A program made the translations under genes and the position numbers. Below the pieces are notes generated by a model. That model had not been told where the DNA came from. It worked only from the letters and a program-made list of their open reading frames with translations, and ran no database searches. From NCBI RefSeq assembly GCF_024158125.1, contig NZ_JAMZFT010000002.1, positions 1,116,001-1,180,000 of the forward strand: a DNA stretch of 64,000 nt, read 5' to 3'. Origin of the DNA: Futiania mangrovi (GTDB lineage: Bacteria; Pseudomonadota; Alphaproteobacteria; Futianiales; Futianiaceae). Positions 1-7,821 of the stretch are shown piece after piece; the first letter of the stretch is position 1; each line of letters starts with the position of its first letter.

Positions 1-230
1 GGCTGGTCGCTGACCTGGCGGCAGACCGTCCAATGCCCCAGAATGGTCTCGCGGGCGTCCTCGGGCGCGCCCCAGCGCGCGGCCATCTCGGCTGGGCTCG
101 CCTGCAGGACGAAGGTGCGGTGGCGGATGTCGAGGTCAAACTCCGCGGCAAGGCTCCGCATCCGCGACGAGATATTGAAACACCAGCAGCAGACGACATC
201 GTGAAAGAAGTCGATGGTAAGGGAGGTCAT
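1..230 (-). CDS. DsbA-family oxidoreductase (N-terminal part, runs off the window)
   Basis: About 76 residues are visible, starting with [21 protein letters not shown] thioredoxin-like beta strand leads into a CxxC-type motif (C-C-W-C), as in DsbA/FrnE-like and 2-hydroxychromene isomerase-like thiol oxidoreductases. The start ATG (230-228) shares one base with the wrbA stop codon (TGATG), so the two genes are probably translationally coupled. The C-terminal part lies beyond base 1, so the subfamily and substrate cannot be decided. Pairing with wrbA suggests a role in redox or quinone stress, which is inference. Confidence 0.75.
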   Translation of the reverse strand, partial: MTSLTIDFFHDVVCCWCFNISSRMRSLAAEFDLDIRHRTFVLQASPAEMAARWGAPEDARETILGHWTVCRQVSDQ

Positions 231-853
231 CACGCGGCCTCCTCGTGCAGAGCGGTCCCTGCAAGCCGTGCGGCAATCCGCGCGACATGCGCGCCCTGGA
301 AACGCGCACCGGCGAGGTCAGTCTCGGTGGGCGCGCGCGAGCCGTCGGCCCCGGCGATGGTGCCCGCGCCGTAGGGCGCGCCGCCGACGATGCCCTCGGC
401 CGTCGTCTGACCGGCGAAGGTGTAGGGCATGCCGACGATCAGCATGCCGAAATGTTGGAGCGGGATCTGGGTCGACAGCAGCGTCGCCTCGTGCCCGCCA
501 TGCTGCGAGCCGGTGGAGGCGAAGACGGCGGCGACCTTGCCAACCAGCGCATTCCGCGCCCAGAGGCCGCCCGCCTGGTCGAGGAAGGATTTCATCTGCC
601 CAGCCATCATGCCGAAGAGCGTTGGCGTGCCGAAGATGATGGCGTCATAAGCCTCGAGGTCGGCAGGCGTCGCGACGGGGGTGTCGTCGGGGGCGAAACC
701 AGCCTTCAGCCGGATGCCCTCGGGAACGGTTTCGGGTACGCGCCGCAGGTCGACATGGGTGCCGGGGACGCTGCGGGCGCCTTCGGCCTCGGCCTGTGCA
801 AGGGCACGGACATGGCCGTAGCTGGAATAGTAGAGAACGAGAACGCGGGTCAT
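230..853 (-). CDS. wrbA: NAD(P)H:quinone oxidoreductase, WrbA-type flavodoxin-like
   Basis: The product has 207 residues, close to the usual 200 for WrbA. It begins with a flavodoxin FMN-binding loop (LYYSSYGHV, about residues 7-15). It also has the family segments around [20 protein letters not shown] and [15 protein letters not shown]. WrbA proteins are cytoplasmic FMN enzymes that reduce quinones by two electrons and so limit semiquinone radicals. A GAGAGGA Shine-Dalgarno sequence precedes the ATG at 853. Downstream it overlaps a DsbA-like gene by one base. Upstream in the same direction lies only the stump of a LysR regulator, so the original control of the locus may have been lost. Confidence 0.92.
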   Translation of the reverse strand: MTRVLVLYYSSYGHVRALAQAEAEGARSVPGTHVDLRRVPETVPEGIRLKAGFAPDDTPVATPADLEAYDAIIFGTPTLFGMMAGQMKSFLDQAGGLWARNALVGKVAAVFASTGSQHGGHEATLLSTQIPLQHFGMLIVGMPYTFAGQTTAEGIVGGAPYGAGTIAGADGSRAPTETDLAGARFQGAHVARIAARLAGTALHEEAA

Positions 854-959
854 GGGATCCTCTCTGGGGTCAGGTTTCGTTGCCTGAGAGGATCGGAAAT
901 CTGGGCGACCGGAATAACCGGCCGGCAGTCACTTCATTCTTTACGCCTGTCGAAGAATG

Positions 960-1089
960 TCAGGACTCGAGTGCGGCATGTAGGTAGTCGAGGAACGCCT
1001 TGACCTTTGCGTCCATGCCCAGCCGCGAGGCCGTGACGGCAAAGATCTCCGGCGCGGGGAGTTCCCAGTCGGGAAGCACGCGCACCGGT
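960..1089 (-). pseudogene. LysR-family regulator, C-terminal remnant truncated by an IS
   Basis: Reading the minus strand from about 1089 to the TGA at 962-960 gives a peptide that includes VRVLPDWELPAPEIFAV and ends in MDAKVKAFLDYLHAALES. This is the typical end of LysR-type substrate-binding domains (xVLPDWELPxxPIxAVxPSRRxxxxKVRAFxDFL). Everything upstream, including the helix-turn-helix domain, is missing where the IS6-type element begins near 1090. The fragment has no start of its own and should be non-functional. It sits directly upstream of wrbA in the same orientation; LysR regulators often adjoin such quinone reductase genes. Confidence 0.8.
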
Positions 1090-1895
1090 GGTGTCAGACA
1101 AAAGCTAACCAGTCTCAGTTCGCGCAGGGCAGGTGCCTTTCAGGCCGCACCGAGTTGACGCCACGCGTTGAGCGCAGCGGTTCGGCTCTCCTTGAAAGTC
1201 TGTCTCTGGTTTAGGTGGCGCTCCAGGTTGAAGTGGTTGTCGACCGAGGAGCGGACGGCGACGAATTTCTGCAGGCTTCGCATCCGGCGAAATCGCTACA
1301 TCGCCCGCTCTCGTCGCCGGAACGGCAGGTGTGAATTCTCAGCCTGGTTGTTCAGCCACCGGCCGGTTTCCTGCCGGTGCTGGATTCCCAAATCCCTGAA
1401 GGCAGCGCCGTAGGAGCGGAGCCTGTCCGTAACGATCGTCTCTGGCTGGCCAAACCGCTTCATCGCCTTGCGCAGGAACCGGAGAGCCGCCTTGTGATCC
1501 CGGGTCTTCGTGACATAGGCCTCGAGCACCTCGCCCTCGTGATCGACGGCCCGCCAGAGATAGTGCATCTCCCCGCCGATCTTCACGTAAACCTCGTCCA
1601 GGTGCCACCGCCATTGGCGGAATCCGCGCAGGAACTGGGCCCGCTTCCGTCGGATTTCGCCGGCGAACATTGGCCCGAACCGGTTCCACCAGAACCGCAC
1701 CGTCTCGTGGCTGATATCGATGCCTCGCTCGTGCAGCAGGTCCTCGACGTTCCGGAGCGAGAGCGGAAACCGGACGTACATCATCACCGCAAGGCGGATG
1801 ACCTCGGGCGACGTCTTGAAATAGCGGAAGGGGCTGGGCATCCGCCGAGGCTAGGCGCGGCCACCCCAGGCCTCAACCGATTTTCCTCTGACATC
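1090..1895 (-). mobile_element. IS6-family insertion sequence, decayed
   Basis: The element is about 0.8 kb, the size expected for IS6/IS26 relatives, and has one transposase frame on the minus strand. The ends carry imperfect inverted repeats: GGTGTCAGACAAAA at 1090-1103 and, read from the other strand, GATGTCAGAGGAAA ending at 1895 (11 of 14 bases match). The eight bases flanking each end (GCACCGGT and GCCCCGCG) differ, so there is no target duplication. Different truncated genes lie on each side. Both facts fit an IS6-type adjacent deletion or recombination rather than simple insertion. The exact ends are my estimate from the repeats. Confidence 0.8.
1140..1841 (-). pseudogene. IS6-family DDE transposase interrupted by an amber codon
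   Basis: From the ATG at 1841 the frame encodes an IS6-type transposase with a winged-helix-like N-terminus and the catalytic triad D82 (WHLDEVYVK), D139 (IVTDRLRSY) and E169 (NNQAENSH). It meets TAG at 1298-1296, codon 182, straight after RRRERAM. Beyond the TAG the same frame continues with RFRRMRSLQKFVAV and HFNLERHLNQ to a TGA at 1142-1140. That is the normal family C-terminus and gives 233 codons plus stop, the usual full length. So a single nonsense change splits an otherwise intact gene. The 181-residue product keeps all three catalytic residues but lacks the C-terminal 50 or so residues. Confidence 0.9.
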
Positions 1896-2661
1896 GCCCC
1901 GCGACGAGACCGGCGACCGGCTCACGCCGAGCCACACGGTCCGCAAGGGGCGCCGCCTGCGCTACTATGTCTCCCGGCGACTGACGCGCGGCGAGGAGAG
2001 GGCCGACGCCGCCGGCTGGCGGCTCCCCGCGAAAGCCCTCGAGACGACAATCGCCGACATGCTGGCCCGGCACATCGAGAGCCGCGCCCAAAGCCACCGG
2101 TTGCTCGCCGAACCGGACGTCGCCCGGCACAGGGACGTGAGGGCGGCGGCAGATCAGCTCGTGGCGCGCCTGCGCGAGACCGATGCGGAGACCCTCCCAG
2201 ATCTGGTCAGCGAAGGCACGATATCACCGGGCCGGATCCACCTCGGGATCGACCGGCAGAAGTTCGCGCGATTTCTCGGTACCACCCCGGAAGACATTGA
2301 TCCCGAATGCATTCAGCTCAGTTCCCCCTTCACGATCCGGCGCCGCGGCGTGGAGACCCGCATCGTCGCAGGAGAGCGGGCCCGCCAGCCCGATGCACGC
2401 CTCGTGCGCATGCTGGCGAAGGCGCATCGCTGGGTCGGGGAGGCGCGCTCGGGCACGCCCTTCGCGGTGATTGCCCGTCGCGAAAAGCACGCCGACGCCT
2501 ATATCCGGGTGCGCGCGCAACTGGCCTTCCTGTCGCCCCGCATCCAGGCCGCAATCCTTGACGGCACCCAGCCGCCGGACCTTTGCCTGGAGCGCTTCGT
2601 GCGCACCCTGATCCCGCTCGACTGGGCCGAGCAGGAGCGCCTCTTCGGGTTCACGGCCTGA
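1896..2661 (+). pseudogene. Serine recombinase family protein, C-terminal remnant
   Basis: The frame is open from the IS edge (DETGDRLTPSHTVRKGRR, from base 1903) through RLRYYVSRRLTRGE to the TGA at 2659-2661. The YYVSRR segment is the zinc-ribbon region of large serine recombinases found in alphaproteobacteria. It is followed by the family C-terminal domain ending LDWAEQERLFGFTA. The resolvase catalytic domain and first recombinase domain are missing, cut off by the IS at about 1895. An ATG at 2059 could in principle start a 200-residue fragment, but that lacks the catalytic serine and cannot recombine DNA. It is a relic of a mobile element or of a recombinase gene resident beside tRNA-Ser. 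Confidence 0.8.
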
Positions 2662-2685
2662 CGCCGCTCAAGACGAATTCCCGCA

Positions 2686-2844
2686 TTCCCTGATCTGGCG
2701 TCGCGGTTCCCTGTTAGAGCTTGCGCACTTCCCTGCTTCCTGCCTACGGGAAATGGCCCGCAAGTGCCTGTTCTGCCATGGCAAACCGGGGCGTCCTGGC
2801 GTCTGCTCCATCTAAATCAAACGAATTCCCTGTTAAATTCCCTG
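2686..2844 (+). repeat. Five TTCCCTG direct repeats downstream of the recombinase remnant
   Basis: TTCCCTG occurs at 2686-2692, 2707-2713, 2729-2735, 2826-2832 and 2838-2844; the 2707, 2826 and 2838 copies extend to TTCCCTGTT. The stretch 2662-3021 has no gene. It contains these repeats and otherwise ordinary sequence up to tRNA-Ser. I recall similar clusters beside large serine recombinase genes in other alphaproteobacteria, so they may be binding or crossover-related sites. That link is inference. Confidence 0.55.
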
Positions 2845-3021
2845 TTCCCAGTGAAATGACCCCATCCGAAGCGCGCGATGCGCGTCTCTGAGACGGGTGG
2901 GGAGAATGGCCGTCATCAGGTCGAGCGGGCGGCAGGCTGAGATGAACAAGTTCGCCCAAGCCCCGGAATTGCGGGCAGAATCCGGGCCGCCTTGCAGAGC
3001 ATGGGAAAGGTCGGGGGTGGG

Positions 3022-3112
3022 TGGCGGAGGGAGTGGGATTCGAACCCACGATACGGGGTCACCGTATACACGCGTTCCAGGCGTGCGCCTTCGACCGCTC
3101 GGCCATCCCTCC
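3022..3112 (-). tRNA. tRNA-Ser (GGA anticodon)
   Basis: The minus strand gives a class II tRNA of 91 nt including an encoded CCA (3024-3022). The acceptor GGAGGGA (3112-3106) pairs with TCCCTCC near the 3' end. The anticodon loop reads CTGGAAC, so the anticodon is GGA, reading UCC/UCU. A long variable arm (TATACGGTGACCCCGTATC) and the T-loop GGTTCGAATCC are clear. It lies between the recombinase relic and msrA; its 3' end faces the relic. Confidence 0.96.
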
Positions 3113-3122
3113 ACGGGCGCGG

Positions 3123-3150
3123 ACTATATCCAGCAAAACGCGGATGTCTA
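3123..3150 (-). promoter_or_regulatory. Sigma-70-type promoter for tRNA-Ser
   Basis: On the minus strand TAGACA (3150-3145) and TATAGT (3128-3123) are separated by 16 bases, with the tRNA 5' end about 11 bases past the -10. Both hexamers match the consensus at five of six or close to it. The site was found by eye only. Confidence 0.5.
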
Positions 3151-3264
3151 CCGCTCGCGTGCATGTGATGTGAAGATCGCTTCCGTTCCCGCGTGCGTTG
3201 ACCCATATCCGCCGGTATAGTGACGCGCGTGCCCGAGGGGCGCACTGCGAGAGGAGGCCCGACA

Positions 3265-3918
3265 ATGTGGTTCATGTCCCGCAAGCCCCTTGCCATTCCC
3301 GCCCCGCACGAGGCGCTGCCGGGCCGAAGCGACCCGATAGCGACAGCGCAGGTCCATCACGTGTCCGGCCGCCCGCTGCATCCGCCCTATCCCGGCGGCA
3401 TGGAGCGGGCGATCTTCGGCATGGGCTGCTTCTGGGGCGCCGAGCGGCTGTTCTGGCAGATCCCGGGCGTCTGGGTAACGGCCGTGGGCTATGCCGGCGG
3501 CACGACGCCCAACCCGACCTATGAGGAGACCTGCAGCGGCATGACCGGCCATACGGAGGCCGTGCTCGCGGTGTTCGACCCGGCCCGCGTGAGCTATGCG
3601 CGCCTGCTGGAAATCTTCTGGGAGAACCACGATCCCACGCAGGGCATGCGCCAGGGCAACGACGTCGGCACCCAGTACCGCTCCGCCATCTACACGACGA
3701 CGGCGGAGCAGGCCGCGGATGCGGATGCCAGCGCCCGCGCGTTCGGCAAGGCGCTGAAGGCGGCGGGATATGGGCCCGTGACGACGGAGGTCGCGCCGGC
3801 CGGGCCATTCTATTTCGCGGAAGCCTATCACCAGCAGTACCTGGCGAAGAACCCCGGAGGATATTGCGGGCTCGCGGGGACGGGCGTGAGCTGCCCGGTG
3901 GGCGTGGGGGTTCGATGA
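3265..3918 (+). CDS. msrA: Peptide-methionine (S)-S-oxide reductase
   Basis: This is a thioredoxin-dependent cytoplasmic repair enzyme that reduces methionine-S-sulfoxide in proteins and free. With the start at 3265 the product has 217 residues, like the long E. coli form. The catalytic motif GCFWG has its cysteine at residue 55. YAGG, the EVxxVxFDPxxxS-type stretch and a C-terminal resolving cysteine (GVSCPVG) follow. I chose the ATG at 3265 because GAGGAGG lies about 9 bases upstream; an in-frame ATG at 3220 lacks such a site. The stop codon overlaps the start of the next gene (ATGA), so the two are probably co-translated. Confidence 0.95.
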   Translation: MWFMSRKPLAIPAPHEALPGRSDPIATAQVHHVSGRPLHPPYPGGMERAIFGMGCFWGAERLFWQIPGVWVTAVGYAGGTTPNPTYEETCSGMTGHTEAVLAVFDPARVSYARLLEIFWENHDPTQGMRQGNDVGTQYRSAIYTTTAEQAADADASARAFGKALKAAGYGPVTTEVAPAGPFYFAEAYHQQYLAKNPGGYCGLAGTGVSCPVGVGVR

Positions 3919-4235
3919 GCGGGCCGGACGACGGCGAGGAGAGATCGAAGGGGCGCTTGCTGCGCTGGGCCGGCGCGGCGGCGATCGTGCTTGCCCTGTT
4001 CGCGGGCGCCGTGAAGCTTGCGGCAGGGGCCAAGGGCTGGACGCTGGGCGCGATCTGGTTCGCCGCACACCCCTCCAGCCTCGGCCTCGCGCAGTCGGCG
4101 GTCCAGCGCTATGTCCATCCGGCGCTGTGGGACCCGGTAATCCAGACGGCGCTCGTCTATGGAACGCCGCCGGGGCTGGCGTTCCTCGGCGGCGTCCTGT
4201 TTCTCACCGGGTGGGTGCGCGCCCGCCTGCGGTGA
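3915..4235 (+). CDS. Small membrane protein of unknown function, coupled to msrA
   Basis: The product has 106 residues and I recognise no family. It has a charged N-terminus and then a hydrophobic helix (about residues 17-34, [18 protein letters not shown]). A soluble-looking middle follows ([24 protein letters not shown]), then a second hydrophobic helix (about 85-99) and an RARLR end. That predicts two membrane passes with both ends in the cytoplasm. The ATG lies inside the msrA stop region (ATGA), which is strong evidence for co-expression. A link with methionine sulfoxide repair or envelope stress is only an inference from that position. Confidence 0.75.
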   Translation: MSGPDDGEERSKGRLLRWAGAAAIVLALFAGAVKLAAGAKGWTLGAIWFAAHPSSLGLAQSAVQRYVHPALWDPVIQTALVYGTPPGLAFLGGVLFLTGWVRARLR

Positions 4236-4256
4236 GGCAGGGCGCGCGTCCGCACC

Positions 4257-4814
4257 TTACTGCGGATCGATCTTCGTCACCTTCGTACCGTCGAGGCTGA
4301 TGCCGCCCATCAGGCCGCGCCCGGCGAAGACCACGCCGATCACCGGCTGCTTGGCGGTCTCGGTGCTAAGCTTTCCGCTCGCCCCCTCCTCGATGACGGT
4401 GATCGAGGCGTCGACGCCGGCTTCCCAGCCTTCTGCCGCGCGGAAGTCCGCTAGCGCCTTGTCGGTCATGAAGAAGATGATCTGGCTGCGCGACTGCAAA
4501 CCGGCCTGGAAGCCGATCGAGGCGGAGGCGGAGCTGTAATAGGCGACGGGCGCACCGTCGATGAGCAACGCGCCCTCACCGTACTCGCCACCGACGATGA
4601 AACCGCCCTTGGTGATGGTCGGAAACACCAATGCACCGGACGCGCGGGACATGAGGTCGCGGCCGCCGGCGAACTCCTTGTAGAAGCGGTCGAGCGTGGT
4701 CGTAACGCCCGCGTCGATTTCAGCCTTCGACTTGGTTGCCGCCTGCGCCGGGGCGAGGGCCACGGCAAGGACGGCAACTGCGGCAAGCGCAAGAGTGCTG
4801 AGAGCACGGATCAT
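4257..4814 (-). CDS. SYLF-domain (YSC84-like) exported lipid-binding protein
   Basis: The product has 185 residues. A signal peptide (MIRALSTLALAAVAVLAVAL, cleaved near APAQA) precedes a SYLF/YSC84 domain seen in ALVFPTITKGGFIVGGEYGEG, GFQAGLQSRSQIIFFMT and GVVFAGRGLMGGISLDGTKV. SYLF proteins bind phosphoinositides in eukaryotes; bacterial members are secreted, and their role is not settled. I chose the ATG at 4814 because AAGGAGG sits about 8 bases upstream and it places the signal peptide at the N-terminus; an upstream in-frame ATG at 4874 would add 20 polar residues. Confidence 0.88.
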   Translation of the reverse strand: MIRALSTLALAAVAVLAVALAPAQAATKSKAEIDAGVTTTLDRFYKEFAGGRDLMSRASGALVFPTITKGGFIVGGEYGEGALLIDGAPVAYYSSASASIGFQAGLQSRSQIIFFMTDKALADFRAAEGWEAGVDASITVIEEGASGKLSTETAKQPVIGVVFAGRGLMGGISLDGTKVTKIDPQ

Positions 4815-4880
4815 CTGGGGGCCTCCTTCTTCTGTCTTGGGCCGGTGTCGATCTGGCAGGTCAACCCCCGGCACGGCGGA

Positions 4881-5786
4881 TCAGTTCCGTTCGGCCACCG
4901 AGTCCTGCACCACATCACGGCATTGTTCGGGCAGGTCAGCGAGTGTGATCTGCGGCTTCGGCTGGGCGGGTGTCTTGGCGGGCGCGCGCGCCTCCTCGGA
5001 GAACCACCAGTCGAGTTCGGCCCCGCAGCCGTCGCCCTGCGGCGGCGGAGGCTGGTCGCGGCAGAAATCCGCGCCCTCCGGGCAGGCGAGGCGCACGTGG
5101 AAATGCGCATCGTGCCCCCACCAGGGCCGGACCTTGGAAAGCCAGGCGCGGTCGGCCCCGGCCTCGCGGCAGAGCGCGCGCTTGATCGCCGGATTGACGA
5201 AGATGCGGGCGACGCGGGTATCGCGGGCAGAAAGACCGATCAGCGCGGTGTGGGCGGGCGACCAGAGCGCCGGATCGACGTCGTTGCGGTCGGCGCGGAC
5301 GACGACCCAGGAAGACATCTCCTCCCGCTCTGCCCGCGTGAGGCGACGACCGGGCATCGGGCGCAGCCAGATATCGGCGTCGAGCCCGATCTGGTGCGAG
5401 GCATGGCCGGTCAACATCGGTCCGCCGCGCGGCTGAGAGATGTCGCCGACCAGCAGGCCGGGCCAGCCGGCAGAGGGGGCGTTGGCGGCCAGCTCCTCCA
5501 GATAGGCGATCAGCGCGGGATGGCCCCAGTTGCGGTTGCGCGACAGGCGCATCGCCTGGTGGTTGGGCCCGTCGATGGCGAGCGGGACGGCGCCCGCGAC
5601 GCAGCCGCGCGCGTAGGAGCCGATGGCCGCGGGCAGGCTGTGGCGCGAAGGGGCGTCGAGGCTGCCGAAGATTTCCTTCGCCGGGCGCGCGTCGTCGCTT
5701 GCGTGTGCGGGGAGAGGACCGAGCGCGGCGAAGGCCGCTGCGGCAAGGAGGGCGAGAAGGGCGAGGGCGCGAGTCATGGGCGGCAT
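4881..5786 (-). CDS. mepA: Penicillin-insensitive murein endopeptidase
   Basis: This is a periplasmic LAS-family (M74) zinc metallopeptidase that cuts D-Ala-mDAP cross-links in peptidoglycan. The product has about 300 residues. A signal peptide (TRALALLALLAAAAFAALG) is followed by PNHQAMRLSRNRNWGHP, the metal site GHASHQIGLDADIWL (HxxxxxxD) and the second histidine motif WWGHDAHFHVRL. These match MepA closely. The start is uncertain: ATG at 5786 and at 5777 both precede the signal peptide and neither has a good ribosome site. The C-terminus carries extra cysteines (CRDQ, GDGCG, PEQC) that may form disulfides. Confidence 0.92.
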   Translation of the reverse strand: MPPMTRALALLALLAAAAFAALGPLPAHASDDARPAKEIFGSLDAPSRHSLPAAIGSYARGCVAGAVPLAIDGPNHQAMRLSRNRNWGHPALIAYLEELAANAPSAGWPGLLVGDISQPRGGPMLTGHASHQIGLDADIWLRPMPGRRLTRAEREEMSSWVVVRADRNDVDPALWSPAHTALIGLSARDTRVARIFVNPAIKRALCREAGADRAWLSKVRPWWGHDAHFHVRLACPEGADFCRDQPPPPQGDGCGAELDWWFSEEARAPAKTPAQPKPQITLADLPEQCRDVVQDSVAERN

Positions 5787-5853
5787 TGTCGCACCGCGCG
5801 CGGGGCGAGGGGATAAGTATTTTTCGGGGGTGAAGGGAACGCGCTGGCGGCGG

Positions 5854-5890
5854 TGTTCATGGATCCCCGGGACAAGCCCGGGGATGACGG
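5854..5890 (+). repeat. Short interspersed palindromic repeat, copy 1
   Basis: A 37-base unit runs from TGTTCATGGATCC to GGGGATGACGG around the palindromic core CCCCGGG...CCCGGGG. A near-identical unit occurs at 25438-25475 and a diverged inverted one at 25340-25373. It lies between lepA (ends 5935) and mepA (starts 5786), both on the minus strand, so a transcript would carry a strong hairpin. Repeats of this form are common in alphaproteobacterial genomes. Confidence 0.75.
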
Positions 5891-5934
5891 GAGAGGGACG
5901 CTTAGGACGGAGGAAATGGCGGCGTGGAGGCCCC

Positions 5935-7734
5935 TCAGACGTCGCTCTTGAGCGCGGCGATGAAGGCTTCCTGCGGAATGTCGACGCGGCCGAACTGGCG
6001 CATCCGCTTCTTGCCTTCCTTCTGCTTCTCCAGAAGCTTGCGCTTGCGGGTGACGTCGCCGCCGTAGCACTTGGCGGTCACGTCCTTGCGCAGGGCGCGG
6101 ATCGTCTCCCGCGCGATGATTCGCCCGCCGAGCGCGGCCTGCACCGGGATCTGGAACATGTGCTGCGGGATCAGGTCCTTCAGCTTCTCGCACATCTGGC
6201 GGCCGCGCGCCTCCGCCCGCTGGCGGTGCACGATGGTGGCGAGCGCGTCCACAGGCTCGGCATTGACGAGGATCGACATCTTCACGAGATCGCCTTCCTC
6301 GTAGGACTCGAGCTGGTAGTCGAAGGAGGCATAGCCGCGCGTCACCGACTTCAGCCGGTCGTAGAAGTCGAACACGACCTCGTTCAGCGGCAGCTTGTAG
6401 ACCACCATCGCGCGCGAACCCGCATAGGTCAGGTCGAGCTGCACGCCGCGCCGGTCCTCGCACAGCTTCAGAACGGCACCGAGAAACTCGTCCGGGACGA
6501 GGATGGTCGCCTTGATCCACGGCTCCGAGATCGAATCGACATAGACCGGGTCGGGCATGTCGGCGGGGTTGTGCAGCTCCTTCACCGTGCCGTCGGTCAG
6601 GTGCAGGTGGTAGACCACCGACGGCGCGGTGGTGATGAGGTCGAGGTTGAACTCCCGCTCCAGCCGCTCCCGCACGATCTCGAGATGCAGAAGGCCGAGG
6701 AAACCGCAGCGGAACCCGAAGCCGAGCGCGGCGGAGGTTTCCATCTCGTACTCGAAGCTCGCGTCGTTGAGGCGCAGCTTGGCCAGAGAGTCGCGCAGAT
6801 GCTCGAAATCCGAGGCGTCGATCGGGAACAGGCCGCAGAACACCACGGGCTGCGCCGGCTTGAAGCCCGGAAGCGGCTTGTCGGCGGGCACGCGGTCGTC
6901 GGTGATCGTGTCGCCGACATTGGTGTCGGCCACCTCCTTGATCGCGGCGGTGATGAAGCCGATCTCGCCCGGCCCAAGCTCGTCCACCATCAGGCCCTTG
7001 GGCGTGAACACGCCGACGCGGTCGACCGGGTGCGCGGCACCCGTCGCCATCATGCGGACCTTCATGCCCTTTTTCAGGACGCCGTCCACCACGCGCACCA
7101 GCACGATGACGCCGAGGTAGGCGTCGTACCAGCTGTCGACCAGCAGGGCCTTGAGCGGCGCCTTGCGGTCGCCCTTGGGCGCAGGCAGGCGCGTGACGAT
7201 GGCTTCCAGCACGTCCTCGATCCCGAGGCCCGTCTTGGCCGAGATCATCACCGCGTCGGAGGCGTCGAGGCCGATCACGTCCTCGATCTGCGCGCGCACG
7301 CGGTCGGGTTCGGCTGCGGGCAGGTCGATCTTGTTGAGGACCGGCACGATCTCGTGGTTCTGCTCGATCGCGGCATAGACATTGGCGAGCGTCTGCGCCT
7401 CGACCCCCTGGCTCGCGTCGACGACGAGGAGCGAGCCCTCGCAGGCGGCAAGACTGCGCGAGACCTCGTAGGCGAAGTCCACGTGCCCGGGCGTGTCGAT
7501 GAGGTTCAGCGTGTACTGCTTGCCGTCCTTGGCGTCGTAGAGCAGGCGGACGGTCTGCGCCTTGATCGTGATGCCGCGTTCCCGCTCGATATCCATCGAG
7601 TCGAGCACCTGCTCCTTCATCTCACGGTCGGCGAGGCCGCCGCACTTGTGGATGAGGCGGTCGGCGAGCGTCGACTTCCCGTGGTCGATGTGGGCGACGA
7701 TGGAGAAGTTGCGGATACGGTCGAGGTCGGTCAT
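5935..7734 (-). CDS. lepA: Elongation factor 4 (ribosome back-translocase GTPase)
   Basis: The product is about 599 residues from [20 protein letters not shown], the normal LepA length. The G1 motif (AHIDHGKST), G3 (DTPGHVDF) and G4 (NKID) are intact. The elongation-factor domains II, III and V follow, with the LepA-specific C-terminal domain ([20 protein letters not shown]-type region and [16 protein letters not shown]). EF4 acts on stalled or mistranslocated ribosomes at the membrane/cytoplasm. A GTG at 7752 would add six residues; I chose the ATG at 7734 by homology. It is a single gene, with the TRAP binding protein upstream. Confidence 0.96.
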   Translation of the reverse strand: MTDLDRIRNFSIVAHIDHGKSTLADRLIHKCGGLADREMKEQVLDSMDIERERGITIKAQTVRLLYDAKDGKQYTLNLIDTPGHVDFAYEVSRSLAACEGSLLVVDASQGVEAQTLANVYAAIEQNHEIVPVLNKIDLPAAEPDRVRAQIEDVIGLDASDAVMISAKTGLGIEDVLEAIVTRLPAPKGDRKAPLKALLVDSWYDAYLGVIVLVRVVDGVLKKGMKVRMMATGAAHPVDRVGVFTPKGLMVDELGPGEIGFITAAIKEVADTNVGDTITDDRVPADKPLPGFKPAQPVVFCGLFPIDASDFEHLRDSLAKLRLNDASFEYEMETSAALGFGFRCGFLGLLHLEIVRERLEREFNLDLITTAPSVVYHLHLTDGTVKELHNPADMPDPVYVDSISEPWIKATILVPDEFLGAVLKLCEDRRGVQLDLTYAGSRAMVVYKLPLNEVVFDFYDRLKSVTRGYASFDYQLESYEEGDLVKMSILVNAEPVDALATIVHRQRAEARGRQMCEKLKDLIPQHMFQIPVQAALGGRIIARETIRALRKDVTAKCYGGDVTRKRKLLEKQKEGKKRMRQFGRVDIPQEAFIAALKSDV

Positions 7735-7821
7735 GAGGCGGGCATGTAGCACCCCTTTGCCCCCGCGCCAAGCGGTGTCCGCGAGGCAAGGCGCGGGGGC
7801 AGGGGGAAAGCGGCAGGCGGC

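Noticed and set aside
3022-3112. tRNA-Ser as the attachment site of an integrated element
   Set aside because: I found no second copy of the tRNA 3' end in bases 1-3000, so integration at this tRNA is not supported within the window.
5623-7749. Long open frame of 708 codons opposite lepA
   Set aside because: It is a shadow of lepA, with Arg/His/Leu-rich sequence and no domain.
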